A stretch of 64,000 nucleotides of DNA from Hyaloperonospora brassicae (Eukaryota; Oomycota; Peronosporomycetes; Peronosporales; Peronosporaceae), in the NCBI GenBank assembly GCA_947650285.1, contig CANTFL010001449.1, forward strand, positions 363,590 through 427,589, read 5' to 3'. The first letter of the stretch is position 1. Each line of letters starts with the position of its first letter. Under the pieces are notes generated by a model. It had not been told where the DNA came from. It searched no databases and worked only from the letters and a program-made list of their open reading frames with translations. Made by a program: the position numbers and the translations under genes. This document shows, in pieces, positions 24,012 to 35,346 of the stretch.

Positions 24012-25198
24012 GTGGAGTTGGTTCGTTTGGTGACATCAGAACTACTGCATCAAGATTCCCTACATCCCTACCACACCAATCTGGAGGGCGGCCACCAAGA
24101 AATAGGCCGAACGTACCAACGAATCCGATCCAATTTTCACTGGAGAGGACTCTATCAAAGTGGCCAGATTTATGTGGGAGGACATGTTATGTGCACGACG
24201 GGAAAAGAAAATCTTGTTCTTCGCGGCGAATCTCCGGGAAATGTCCAAGCCACTTATCCGTTTCAAATAATCGCGATGGATCACATACAGTCGCTGCCAC
24301 GATCCTTCAAAGGGAACACCGAGTTGTTGCTGTGGGTAGATCTGTTCTCAGGGTACGTGATCGCGAAAGAGAGTTCCTCCAGAACTGCACAAACGATCGC
24401 TGAGAGTTACGAGGGGTGTGTATTTCGGAGATTTGGGGTCAGTGAAGCGATCCGCCATGATCGAGATCCAGGATTCATGTCTGACTTCTTCCGCGCGTAC
24501 GATCGGATCGCGGGGCGGGAACAACGTGCAACTATGGCGTACCGACCCCAAGCGAATGGAACAGCAAAAAGAATGGTACAGACACTGACAAGAGCATTTA
24601 AGATGTATGTTACGGATACGGATCAGAAGGATTGGGACGAATATGCCGAGCGGTTGAAATTCGCCATCAATACTGCACATGATCGTGTGCGAGGAGATAC
24701 GCCATTCTATTTGTTCACGGTTGGGATCCGCGGTCGACGCTGGAAGCGACCCTGCCTTTGGGAAGCACCAAAAGACGAGACCAAGAACCACGAAGATGGC
24801 TATACCATATACAGCGTCAATACCAGCGAGCGAGAGAAGTCGTTAACGATCGTCTACGGATCGCGATCCAAGATCGGGCCGATCAACACAACCCTGAAGA
24901 CGGATCGCATGAGATCGACGTTGGGTCGCAAGTGCGGCTCTATTTGGATCGGGTGAAAGAAGGATATGCCCGAAAGCTGGCACATATGTGGCATGGACCA
25001 TTCCGGGTGAGGGAAGTTTACGGGAGACACGCAGTACGGTTGGAGATCGCGGATACGCCGTACCGACCATTCCCGTTGGTACATATATCCAAGCTCAAGC
25101 GGGTGAAAACCTTCCCGGATCGACCGAGAAACCGGTTGAACGTTAAAGAGGCGTATCGCTTAGATTTTGACGAAGCCCTACTGCCGGACGATACCTGA
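24012..25198 (+). pseudogene. integrase of B1, catalytic Glu replaced
   Basis: Frame 24012-24956 contains the HHCC region (H...GGHQEIGRTYQRIRSNFHW; the Cys pair reads GGHVMCTTGK with one Cys lost), IIAMDHIQSLP (first Asp), IRHDRDPGFMSDFF (second Asp) and PQANGTAKRMVQT. In the last, the expected catalytic Glu is Lys (24567-24569, AAA for GAA). After a frameshift near 24750, frame 24758-25198 has the GPF module (MWHGPFRVREVYGRHAVRLE, PLVHISKLKRVK) and ends at TGA 25196-25198. Integrase would insert the cDNA; this one should be dead. B2 is identical here apart from a few changes. Confidence 0.8.
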
Positions 25199-25444
25199 AA
25201 GCGCACGTTCGATGAAGATAAATTTGAAGCCGAGGAGATATTGGATGTGCGATTCGGCAGGCGGACCCGTTTGGGCAGAGTGCAACGCCAGTATTTAGTG
25301 AAATGGAAGGAATGGGGTGATCCGACATGGACAGACGAGAAAGACTTGAACTGTGGAGCCTTGTTGCAAGAATTTGATCGCGACCGAGTCAGCAAGAACC
25401 GCTTTGAAGTGATGCAATCTCACGAAGAAGCGATGGACGAATAG
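25199..25444 (+). pseudogene. chromodomain at the end of B1 integrase
   Basis: In the same frame as the integrase C-terminus, after one TGA stop: KFEAEEILDVRFGRRT, RQYLVKWKEWGDPTWTDEKD and LLQEFDRD. The aromatic-rich YLVKW...W core is the chromodomain that guides chromovirus-like integrases to modified histones. The frame ends at TAG 25442-25444. Confidence 0.75.
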
Positions 25445-26156
25445 CCGATGTGCCGGATCGGAATTGGCCTGCAAGAAGGTTGCAGAGGGTGAACAGGTGG
25501 AGGTGACGTGTGGTGATCCAGGTATTGAAGCCCTATCACAGTCGATATATAAATGAAGAAAAGCAAATGAGATAAATATATGTGGCGATCGACGAAGAAA
25601 AAAACAATGGGTATTGATTGAACGATTAAATGAAGAGATTGCCCGGATCTCTATGGACTACTTTGGATCAAACTTACCGAACAGGCAAGCGATCGACGAC
25701 CCTGGTTGATCCTCAATACAGGATCGAAACTAGTTGCGCCAGGGTTCAGCTGAATCCAAGCGCGCCAACGCGGGGATAAAGTTGGGAACGTTCTTCTGCG
25801 GATCTCCAAGACCCGGAAACCATGGACGCATCTAGACCAAAGAAAGGAGATGCATGGCGAAGCGATCCAGTAGCAAGTCCAGGTCACAGTGTCCGTCGAT
25901 CATCCCCTGAAGGATGAAACACAAAAAGTTTTATCCATCGGGGTCCGGATCGCGATCGCCGCTGTTTGAGCTGCTTATAAATCCGCGACATCTCCGGATC
26001 GCGTTCTCGTTGCTCAGCCGGCAAGCAAATGGCGTGGGTTGCTTCCCACAGATCCCGCCTTGGCCGATTCTAGAAGTCGCTATACACGGTCGACAGCTCA
26101 GCGTACCAGCCAGTAGCGCGAAAAGAAACGGGCGTAACTTATCTCCGATAGTGATT

Positions 26157-28050
26157 CTAGAGTGCTTGCTTGTACAGCGCCGACACTTGTGCAGGAGTGA
26201 CCAAACGCGGAATCCACTCGGATTCGGTTGGCGCAGAGTTTGATCGAGGAGCTGTAGGAGTTGAGAATATGAATCCCTTAGTTCGCGTCGAGTGTTTGAG
26301 CAGGATGTTCACGTTTATCTTCGCTACGCAAGTCAAAAGTATACGTCGCGCCGACCACAGGTGCATTTGGACGTGGGACCGAGGTACCATATCGCGGTAG
26401 CCGGTAAACCACTTATCTCAAGGTACCCGAGTTGGGGCCAAACGGTCGTATTTCGCTGCCAGAAGCAGGTCATTCTCGGCCTCCCGCGCGTCGCTGTGAA
26501 GGCTCAGTGATCCGTCGAAATCACTGGACGCTTCGCCAATATAATCCACTTTTGATATCGGACGCGGCGCAGGCGGCGTAAGTCTACATGGGACTGGAGG
26601 AGATCCGGACTCAAGATTAGGGGAATCCACGAGAATTTGAGCAGTGGTCAATACTGGACATGACGAGACGCTCTTGGGCAATCCACGGCGCCGCGACGAA
26701 GCGCGCGATCCAGACAAAGTAGCCAGCGTGTCTTCATCAGATGATTCGAAAGGATCGGTCTCTGACAGAGACAGATTAATGGCTGGTAGCTATCGCGTTC
26801 GCTTGTTTACTGCCTGGGTGTTAGATCTCGTTTTACCTGCGAGACTTTGGGTGGATCGCACCGGCCCAGTGGATCGCCCTGAAGAAGCCTGGGACTAGTC
26901 AGGTTGCGCCTGCCTAGAGGATCGCGCCGGATTAGGAGAAGTTTCTTTAGATATAGAAGGTTTCGTGGGTCGCACTGATACAGTTGATAGCAGGGATCTA
27001 CCGGTAGACTTGACCGATAGGAAAGTCTATAACTCCATTCCGGATCGCACCACCTTTGCTACGCGGAGACGCTTGGTCAGGAGATCGGGTTCCCCGGAAC
27101 TGGATCGCTTGCGGGTTGGTGGGGTAGCGGAAGCAGCAGAGATTACCCCTAGAGGAAGGTGGAGATCGCCAGAGCCCACCTGAACCAGGTTGTCACGGAT
27201 CGCGTCACGATCAAGAACTTTCGAAAGAAATTTCTGCTTCCAGTCCAACATTTGATTTTGAAAGCGATCCACTCTGGTGTCTCGATCTTTCAGGTCTAAT
27301 CTCAGCCGTCGCAGCTCATCTGCGACATGCTGGTGTTTTCGGAGGTGGTCCTTGTAGGCCTTAGACAAATCTTTAAACGCCGGCTTGGACACCTTAAGCT
27401 TGTTGGTCCGTTTAATAGTTTTTTATACCTGGATAACATCCCCGTGGTAGTTTGGAGATCGCCGCCCAAGGTTTGCTCAGCGGTAGCCAGGCGCGAGGTC
27501 AACGATTTCACTTGCTGCTGGGCTGAAGCCACTTCGCGCACCCGACGAGCCTTCTCACGATATAGAGCTGCGTTGGCTCGTAAAATAGCGGTCTTCATCA
27601 TCCGGATCTCGTCATCGTGGCCCGAACGTCTTCCCAGTTCTTCTTGGAACTCATTGTCTTCTGGATCAGCGATTGGTAATCGCACCAGAGTCTAGTAAAA
27701 CGCTGCTGGGCGGAAGTCGCTAATCGCGGGGCCAAGTAGATATACGATCGCAGCTCCACCTGACGCCGGTCGACCTGCAACTTCTGGCCACGATAAGCTT
27801 CCTACAAGGCACGGTAATCTATCACGGCTGCTTCTTAAAGTTCGAGTTGGTGGTACAACGCCTCAATCTGCAAAAACACACTCTCGCGATCCGCCGAAGA
27901 TGGAGCACTCACCCGTGTCGACGGGAATAAGGTACGCGAGTCGTCAGAAGAGACCGACGGTGACAAGGGAGGAGGGATCGCTTAACCAGATCCCGAGGTA
28001 GCACCAGGAGGCTTGGGCAAATAGGACGATTCAGATGAGGATAGAGACAT
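26157..28050 (-). pseudogene. antisense ORF of B1 (unknown coiled-coil protein)
   Basis: Opposite to gag-pol, from an ATG at 28050-28048 (62 bp inside the 3' LTR) to a stop at 26157, ~630 codons with several stops and shifts. Regions in order: Ser/Pro-rich N-terminus; SADRESVFLQIEALYHQLEL; a long charged helical part (pieces 27780-27598 and 27685-27302, with SAQQQVKSLTSRLATAEQTL); LRRLRLDLKDRDTRVDRF; a basic KRLRVAK segment; a Ser/Asp-rich linker (26717-26418); and a C-terminal ESEWIPRLVTPAQVSALYKQ. All parts can be aligned, at about half identity by eye, with the equivalent antisense frame of B2 (29976-31879). I know no function; the coiled coil suggests oligomerisation. Confidence 0.55.
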
Positions 28051-28100
28051 GGCCGTTACGAAGTGCTTAGCCGATCGACACCGTATGTTTATCACCGATT

Positions 28101-28111
28101 CAGGGGACGAT
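28101..28111 (+). other. polypurine tract, B1
   Basis: CAGGGGACGAT directly precedes the 3' LTR. B2 has CAGGGGAGAAT at the equivalent place on the minus strand. Confidence 0.6.
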
Positions 28112-29069
28112 TGTGGAGAAGCGCGAAGGAAGAATGACGAAAGTGTGGATCGCGCGATCCTCCTAACGTGCGAAACCAGTTTGATTGGTGGAGCGCGTTC
28201 GGAGATGGGCCTGTTGGGACGAGGAAGGTGACCAAACGGCTGATTGGAGGGAAACGACTATCCAAGTCGCGCGGGTTGATGCACCTTCTATCCTGGATAC
28301 TGCTGGTGTGTGTGGATCACATAATGGGTGCGGATCACATGATTGGTGTGGATCAAATACTGCGATCCACCACACCGCGATCCACTGTGGAGCGATCCTA
28401 CGGATGATCTGCTGTGGACCACATGAGATATGAGATGAATGACATAGACAGGCGATGCACAACAGTTGACCTATCGAACAGATAGGCATAGTTATAGGTT
28501 TTTGATTTGGTTGGTTGACATTAAACAGACATGAATTTGCAACGAAAGACACACGTCGACTTCTCTCGGGAAGGATCTTTCGCCTCGCGTTGAATAGAGA
28601 GTCACTCATGTCTCTGCAAACTTCGACCTTGGGTTGTTTAGCCATGCGGAACGTCAATTCGCACCCCCCTCAACTGCGATAGCACGCAGTGAACCCTACG
28701 GTTCAGATTCAAGATCGCGAGACGGCTCAAGTGGTCAAAAGGCTCGCGTATCAAGCATCACCCCTGGCAAAGGCGACTATGGGAGAGCGTCCAAGTTACA
28801 AGCGATCGAGTGAAGAACTTTCACGCGATCTGCACCTACGTTTGACCGGGTGAAGCATTTCCAACCGATCAACACCTATCCCTAAGACGGTTAAGTTCAG
28901 CTTCAGCTCAAGTCCACCAAGAAGAGCGCAACCCGCCCCACCGACGGGTACCTACGGTGATCAAGAACACACAGAGCACGGAATCGGGGTACTCCCTTCG
29001 TTAGTCGGTCGTCCAGGCGCCAGTGGAGAGTCGGGGTCACAAGGAAATCGTGATCATTACGCCACCACA
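28112..29069 (+). repeat. 3' LTR of B1
   Basis: 958 bp, TGTGG...CCACA, about 95-97% identical to 16589-17544 with the differences concentrated towards both ends. Confidence 0.88.
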
Positions 29070-29915
29070 CAACTAAATATAAATTCTATGAATATGCCTA
29101 TCTGATCGCTAGACCACTGTTGCGTATCGCCTGTCTATGTAATTCACCTTGTGCATCATGTGGTCCACAGCAGATATTCGGGTGGCGTATCGCTCCGTGG
29201 TGGATCGCTAAGTATTGGATCGCTCGGGTATTTGATCGATCCTTAGTGGATCGATCCATGGTGGATCGCTCCGTAGTGGATCTATCCTTAGTGGATCGCT
29301 CCATGGTCGATCGCTCGAGTAGTGGATCGCTCGGGTAGTGGATCGCCCGGGAAGGATCGCAAGTGTGATTTACAATAATTATGTAGTTCACACTAATAAT
29401 TTGGTTCACACTGATTATGTTTCCACACCAAACATGTGTCCACTCAATTAAGCATTACACACCCAGGGTGGATCGTGATCAACCGCTCAAGTCTCTGATC
29501 GGGCATCCACCGTCGAATCGTCGTTATTTTTCAGACCTCACATGTTTGATGATCTTGACGATCCACTCCTCCACCTTGCTTACATGTTCACCTATTTTCC
29601 ATTGTCGTTAGCGATTCAGTACTTCAGTTGACGTTCATCCTTTGAGAGATTCAGTCCTTGTAACTTGGTGATCCAAGCCCTTGATCGCGGATCGTGATCG
29701 GTCAGTCGTTGATCGTTGCCTATTATGATTCTTGACCGTTAGGGAGATTAATCCGTATAATTTCCACAGTCGTTTTCTATCACTTAGCCGTTTGATCCCA
29801 TCATTCGTGTAAACGGCCTATCTCCGAGCGCGCTCCACCAATAAAATTGATCTTGCACTTAATGCGGTAGGCGCGATCCACACTTTACACCATTATTTCT
29901 CTGTGCTTCTCCGCA
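29070..29915 (-). repeat. B2 3' LTR, proximal fragment
   Basis: Continues the minus-strand LTR interrupted at 16588. The + strand blocks TATGCCTATCTG, GCGTATCGCCTGTCTATGTAA, ATGTGGTCCACAGCAGAT and GCGCGCTCCACCAAT match the complement of the B1 LTRs, ending TTCTCCGCA (LTR start TGCGGAGAA). It is ~450 bp longer than the equivalent part of the B1 LTR, partly because of a GGATCGCT minisatellite. Confidence 0.8.
29186..29356. repeat. GTGGATCGCTCC-type minisatellite inside the B2 LTR
   Basis: About twelve degenerate units of ~13-15 bp built on TGGATCGCTC(C/G)(G/A)(T/G)AG lie in tandem. The stretch contains about 13 GATC tetranucleotides in ~170 bp, where fewer than one is expected. A shorter related array (GTGGATCACATAATGGGT...) is in the B1 LTRs. 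Confidence 0.75.
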
Positions 29916-29926
29916 ATTCTCCCCTG
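29916..29926 (-). other. polypurine tract, B2
   Basis: The minus strand reads CAGGGGAGAAT immediately before the LTR start TGCGG, matching B1's tract. Confidence 0.55.
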
Positions 29927-29975
29927 TACCGGCAGTCGACATACAGGGTCGTTCGACTGTGCATCCACAACGCCC

Positions 29976-31879
29976 ATGGATCCTGCATCGTCCGCACCTT
30001 CCAGCCTGGAGGCTGACAACCTGATCCCGCCTTAACCTCCACTGCAGGTCTCGACTGGCGGAAGGCATGCCGTGTTGCCTTCGTCTCGGGTAGGCGATGC
30101 ATCCTTGGTGGATCGCGATACTTTGACTGCGGGGATCGCGAAGCTTTACGATCAACTGGAGCTACAGAACGCGGTTTTTGCAAGTTACCACGATTTTAAG
30201 GAGGTTTGTTAAGACCAGAACTTCAAATTGACTGACTGCGAATGGATTTAAGATCGAACGTCGAGATCGCCCCGCGCTTGGCGGCCTATGTCCAAGAGCG
30301 TTATCTAGGCTTTGGGACCTATCATCAGAACTTTATTGAGAGGTCGCGCTCGCTTCAAATGAAGCTGACACGACGCTTTGATCATGATCACATGTTCCAG
30401 GAATTTATGACGACTCTTTATGAAGCCCAAAGGGACTTTGAGCAAGCAGAGTATCGGCGAACTAGTAATTGTCCATCGCCCAACAGAAATTGAAGACGTT
30501 TACTTCGCGCCTGGCTGCTGCGGAACAGAATTGGGGCAGCGATTTCCAAGCTGCAACGGCCGAGGCATCCAAGTACAAGGAATACTTCAACAAAGTTGAT
30601 GAGAAAGTTGAAATGGTCAGAGTGGCGTTAAAAGACACGCCGATGACATATCAAGACCGCCTCCGCGCACAAGTGCACGTAGAGGCGGAGCTGCAGAGGC
30701 TGCGATTGAACCTCGAGGACCGGGAATCCCAGGTGGATCGTCAGATCAGTCAAGCATTAGGAAGAGAACTGAAGTTTCTCTTGGCCTTTCGTGATCGCTA
30801 CGTGATCCGGACCCACCTGGCTCAATTGGATCCTGGATTGCTCTGCCTTCCTTCGGATCTCCCGTCTAAGGCTTTCTCTACCCCGCTAATCGGCAAGAGA
30901 TCCAGGTCCACGTATTCTAATCTCCTGATTAAGCGTCTTCGCGCCGCGAAGATGATATGATCCGAAACCGGAATCGGTGAATACCCCTTCAGCCAAGTCA
31001 GCCGATGAGTCCCGCGATCCACTGATCCAGTGCGATCTGCCAAATCTACCAAATTGGATAGAGCACCCCGCGTCTCTGCGCGGTCTTCCATATCAGCTCG
31101 CTCTGACGAGTCCAAAGACACGGCAGAGTCGGCACGGACTCCGTCAACCCAAGGCATTGCTAGTAAAAAACGATTCGCCTCCCAAGCCGTAAGTAAGTGG
31201 GAAAAGAAGCATCCGGCCAGCGATCCGCCTCTCTCCGATACAAAGTCATTCGATTCTTCTGAAGAGGATACTCTGGCCGCTTTGTCTAAATTAAGCTCTT
31301 CGTTGCGGCGCCGGGGATCGTCGAGCAGCGCTCCGCCTTCTCCCGGATCGACACATTCCCCAACTTTTGAAGATTTACCCAGTCTCAAGTCTGGATCTCT
31401 CCCACCTTCGAGTGAATTCGCACCGCCTTCGAAGCGCAAAATCTCGAAGGTGTACCTCTTTGTCAAAGCGTGAAGCGATTCCGACGGATTGGTCAGCATG
31501 ACTAGCGACGCGCGGGATGCCGAGAATGGCCTGATTCCGCCAGCTGAATACTACCGTTTTGCCCCGACCCGAGAACTTTGCGCTGAATGGCTTCCCAGAT
31601 ACCGCAATCATGTACACCGGTACCACCACCACGTAAACCCGTGATCGTGTGCCCTAGTACATCCACCTCGTAAACCCGTAATCAACCGGTGGTGTCAGCG
31701 TGATCTGCGTGGCAGCGCTGGACGACGATACCCTATTCAGGCACCTGACGCGGCCGAAAAGGTACATCTTTCCAGCACTTACCACTCACCGATCAAACCC
31801 TGCGCCAACCGAATCCGAGTGGATTCCGCGTTTGGTCACTCCTGCACAAGTGTCGGCGCTGTACAAGCAAGCACTCTAG
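29976..31879 (+). pseudogene. antisense ORF of B2 (unknown coiled-coil protein)
   Basis: Opposite to B2 gag-pol, from an ATG at 29976 (61 bp inside the 3' LTR) to TAG at 31877-31879. Pieces: N-terminal Ser/Pro-rich region; IAKLYDQLEL; frame 30242-30493 (EIAPRLAAYVQERYLGF); frame 30469-30960 with FTSRLAAAEQNWGSDFQAAT, ELQRLRLNLEDRESQVDRQ and a basic KRSRSTYSNLLIKRLRAAK segment; and frame 31030-31473, very Ser/Pro-rich with DSSEEDTLAALSKLSSSLRR. The final ESEWIPRLVTPAQVSALYKQ lies inside the near-identical inverted arm. Order and spacing match the B1 antisense ORF. Frameshifts between pieces make it a pseudogene here. Confidence 0.55.
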
Positions 31880-32591
31880 AATCACTATTGGAGATAAGTT
31901 ACGCCCGTTTCTTTTCGCGCTACTGGCTGGTACGCTGAGCTGTCGACCGTGTATAGCGACTTCTAGAATCGGCCAAGGCGGGATCTGTGGGAAGCAACCC
32001 ACGCCATTTGCTTGCCGGCTGAGCAACGAGAACGCGATCCGGAGATGTCGCGGATTTATAAGCAGCTCAAACAGCGGCGATCGCGATCCGGACCCCGATG
32101 GATAAAACTTTTTGTGTTTCATCCTTCAGGGGATGATCGACGGACACTGTGACCTGGACTTGCTACTGGATCGCTTCGCCATGCATCTCCTTTCTTTGGT
32201 CTAGATGCGTCCATGGTTTCCGGGTCTTGGAGATCCGCAGAAGAACGTTCCCAACTTTATCCCCGCGTTGGCGCGCTTGGATTCAGCTGAACCCTGGCGC
32301 AACTAGTTTCGATCCTGTATTGAGGATCAACCAGGGTCGTCGATCGCTTGCCTGTTCGGTAAGTTTGATCCAAAGTAGTCCATAGAGATCCGGGCAATCT
32401 CTTCATTTAATCGTTCAATCAATACCCATTGTTTTTTTCTTCGTCGATCGTCACATATATTTATCTCATTTGCTTTTCTTCATTTATATATCGACTGTGA
32501 TAGGGCTTCAATACCTGGATCACCACACGTCACCTCCACCTGTTCACCCTCTGCAACCTTCTTGCAGGCCAATTCCGATCCGGCACATCGG

Positions 32592-34024
32592 CTATTCGTC
32601 CATCGCTTCTTCGTGAGATTGCATCACTTCAAAGCGGTTCTTGCTGACTCGGTCGCGATCAAATTCTTGCAACAAGGCTCCACAGTTCAAGTCTTTCTCG
32701 TCTGTCCATGTCGGATCACCCCATTCCTTCCATTTCACTAAATACTGGCGTTGCACTCTGCCCAAACGGGTCCGCCTGCCGAATCGCACATCCAATATCT
32801 CCTCGGCTTCAAATTTATCTTCATCGAACGTGCGCTTTCAGGTATCGTCCGGCAGTAGGGCTTCGTCAAAATCTAAGCGATACGCCTCTTTAACGTTCAA
32901 CCGGTTTCTCGGTCGATCCGGGAAGGTTTTCACCCGCTTGAGCTTGGATATATGTACCAACGGGAATGGTCGGTACGGCGTATCCGCGATCTCCAACCGT
33001 ACTGCGTGTCTCCCGTAAACTTCCCTCACCCGGAATGGTCCATGCCACATATGTGCCAGCTTTCGGGCATATCCTTCTTTCACCCGATCCAAATAGAGCC
33101 GCACTTGCGACCCAACGTCGATCTCATGCGATCCGTCCTCAGGGTTGTGTTGATCGGCCCGATCTTGGATCGCGATCCGTAGACGATCGTTAACGACTTC
33201 TCTCGCTCGCTGGTATTGACGCTGTATATGGTATAGCCATCTTCGTGGTTCTTGGTCTCGTCTTTTGGTGCTTCCCAAAGGCAGGGTCGCTTCCAGCGTC
33301 GACCGCGGATCCCAACCGTGAACAAATAGAATGGCGTATCTCCTCGCACACGATCATGTGCAGTATTGATGGCGAATTTCGACCGCTCGGCATATTCGTC
33401 CCAATCCTTCTGATCCGTATCCGTAACATACATCTTAAATGCTCTTGTCAGTGTCTGTACCATTCTTTTTGCTGTTCCATTCGCTTGGGGTCGGTACGCC
33501 ATAGTTGCACGTTGTTCCCGCCCCGCGATCCGATCGTACGCGCGGAAGAAGTCAGACATGAATCCTGGATCTCGATCATGGCGGATCGCTTCACTGACCC
33601 CAAATCTCCGAAATACACACCCCTCGTAACTCTCAGCGATCGTTTGTGCAGTTCTGGAGGAACTCTCTTTCGCGATCACGTACCCTGAGAACAGATCTAC
33701 CCACAGCAACAACTCGGTGTTCCCTTTGAAGGATCGTGGCAGCGACTGTATGTGATCCATCGCGATTATTTGAAACGGATAAGTGGCTTGGACATTTCCC
33801 GGAGATTCGCCGCGAAGAACAAGATTTTCTTTTCCCGTCGTGCACATAACATGTCCTCCCACATAAATCTGGCCACTTTGATAGAGTCCTCTCCAGTGAA
33901 AATTGGATCGGATTCGTTGGTACGTTCGGCCTATTTCTTGGTGGCCGCCCTCCAGATTGGTGTGGTAGGGATGTAGGGAATCTTGATGCAGTAGTTCTGA
34001 TGTCACCAAACGAACCAACTCCAC
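32592..34024 (-). pseudogene. integrase and chromodomain of B2
   Basis: Mirror copy of the B1 integrase (24012-25198) and chromodomain (25199-25444). Frames are 34024-33080 (HHCC region, catalytic core with NGTAKRMVQT, so the Glu is again Lys), 33278-32838 (GPF module) and 32837-32592 (chromodomain, FEAEEILDVRFGRR). A few replacements differ from B1 (for example Leu to Ser in the helix after DWDEYAER). The same frameshift and the same TGA are present, so both copies inherited one already dead sequence. Confidence 0.8.
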
Positions 34025-34362
34025 CCGATTATCCGGATCTTCCGTTGATCTCGGGCTGAAACAAATAGTCCGCTTTTGTCTACTTCATATTCGGACGCGA
34101 TCTGAGCCCATAGATTTGCTTCTTCAATACTCAACTTCGTTATGTCTCCGATCAGGAATTCCTTCAGGTTGGCGGTCCAACTCTCTTTTTCCTGCGCTTT
34201 CTTCTTTGTCTCGATTATGACCTACCAGATGAATTCCTCTCGCAAGACCTCAGGCGATCGACGTCTCCTTACGACTGATCTAGTGACGGCAGATATGTTC
34301 ACGACCCGATCGACACTTTTGGGTGTCAACAACTCGTCCAACCGGCTCAACGAACATACATC

Positions 34363-34806
34363 CTAAACATCTTGATCGGATGAAGCGATCGAGCCTTGCT
34401 CTTGTTGCAAAGCCTTACTTGCCAATCGATCAGCAATATGATTCCAATCCTTCTTCATGTGTAGGAATTTGTGGATCGGACACGATCGGAGTTTACCCAT
34501 ATCATTATGATGTTGCAACTTCAATCCAGGCGCCTTGCAATCAATTTCTCCGCGCATCTGTCTGATCACTAAGTTAGAATCGCCACAAATGATGATACGC
34601 CCCCGTGTTTGATAGGCCAGGAGAGCGAAACCTAGTAGCAACCTACGATAACTAGCTCATTCACTATCAGGTCTATTGCGTATTCGGCTACAGCATTCAC
34701 GATCTTCCATTATGGGCGCTTCCACACTATTGCTCTATACGCCCCGCCTTTTCGTTTGGTCTGGGCCGATCCATCGAAACTGACCACCCAAACGCTTTTA
34801 CCCTCC
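34363..34806 (-). pseudogene. second RNase H domain of B2
   Basis: Mirror copy of 23230-23673: SFDGSAQTKRKGGA, ICGDSNLVIRQMRGE and HMKKDWNHIADRLASKAL on the minus strand, with the same interruption between halves. Confidence 0.75.
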
Positions 34807-34905
34807 TCCACCGTTGGCGGTAGCATACTTATAGTATGTTTCGACTGTTTCTGAGGGGAGATCGCGATCAACATCTCGTCAACCTCCCCGGGCGGGGTTT
34901 TGCTG

Positions 34906-35346
34906 ATGGCGAGTGTACCAAGTAGTTCATCTTCTCCCTTTTCACACTTCTTGATCTCCAGCGTCCTATTCGATAACAACGCCGCCCATCTCCCTAGCCT
35001 CCCGTTCAGACTTGAAGATTGTACCAGCCAGGCCAACGTCGAATGACGTGTGAACACCTTGATCTCTCGTGAAACCAACATAGTGTAGCCGATATCCAGG
35101 ATGCGCAGCAGAGCCAAAACTTATTTCCCCCCATTCCATAGTTAATTCCGTTTGGTTTTAGCGTTCAGCGCATGAACGTTACGGCCAGTATGTTCCATCG
35201 TGTTCTTGTAGCAAAGATGCAGATACAGCTCATTTACTAGCATAGACTACGATCACTAGAGGGCGAATCGGATCAAAATGTTTAAGAATCTGAGTTTTAG
35301 CGATCTTATCCTTCAACATGATGAACGAGACCATTGCTTTCTCGCA
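34906..35346 (-). pseudogene. gypsy-type RNase H of B2
   Basis: Mirror copy of 22690-23130, with LALLRILDIGYTMLVSREIK and RHSTLAWLVQSS in the same broken arrangement. Confidence 0.68.

Larger units (their letters stand above)
17545..26246 (+). repeat. left arm of giant inverted repeat
   Basis: Reverse complement of 31790-40486, covering the whole gag-pol region. Position x pairs with 58036-x near the inner edge and 58031-x near the outer edge. The 5-bp net shift is explained by a homopolymer at ~17700-17718 (T7G12 versus T6G8 in the other arm). By eye there are only a few dozen substitutions over 8.7 kb, giving >99% identity. A weaker match continues through the adjoining LTR end to 17370. 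At 26246 the match stops abruptly. Confidence 0.9.
16589..29069 (+). mobile_element. Ty3/gypsy element B1 (plus), nested in the B2 3' LTR
   Basis: 12.48 kb, bounded by direct repeats 16589-17544 and 28112-29069 with ends TGTGG/CCACA (first copy TGTGA). Order on +: PBS, gag with zinc knuckles, protease, RT, RNase H, second RNase H, integrase, chromodomain, antisense ORF (minus), polypurine tract, LTR. CAACTAA flanks both sides (16581-16587 and 29070-29076) at a CAAC-repeated target, so the exact duplication length is ambiguous. Gag and pol have multiple stops, frameshifts and lost catalytic residues. Confidence 0.88.

Noticed and set aside
33245..33688. 147-codon frame on the strand opposite to the B2 integrase (and its mirror 24348-24791)
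   Set aside because: It lies wholly antisense to the conserved integrase core and shows no independent motif. It appears in both arms only because the arms are copies.
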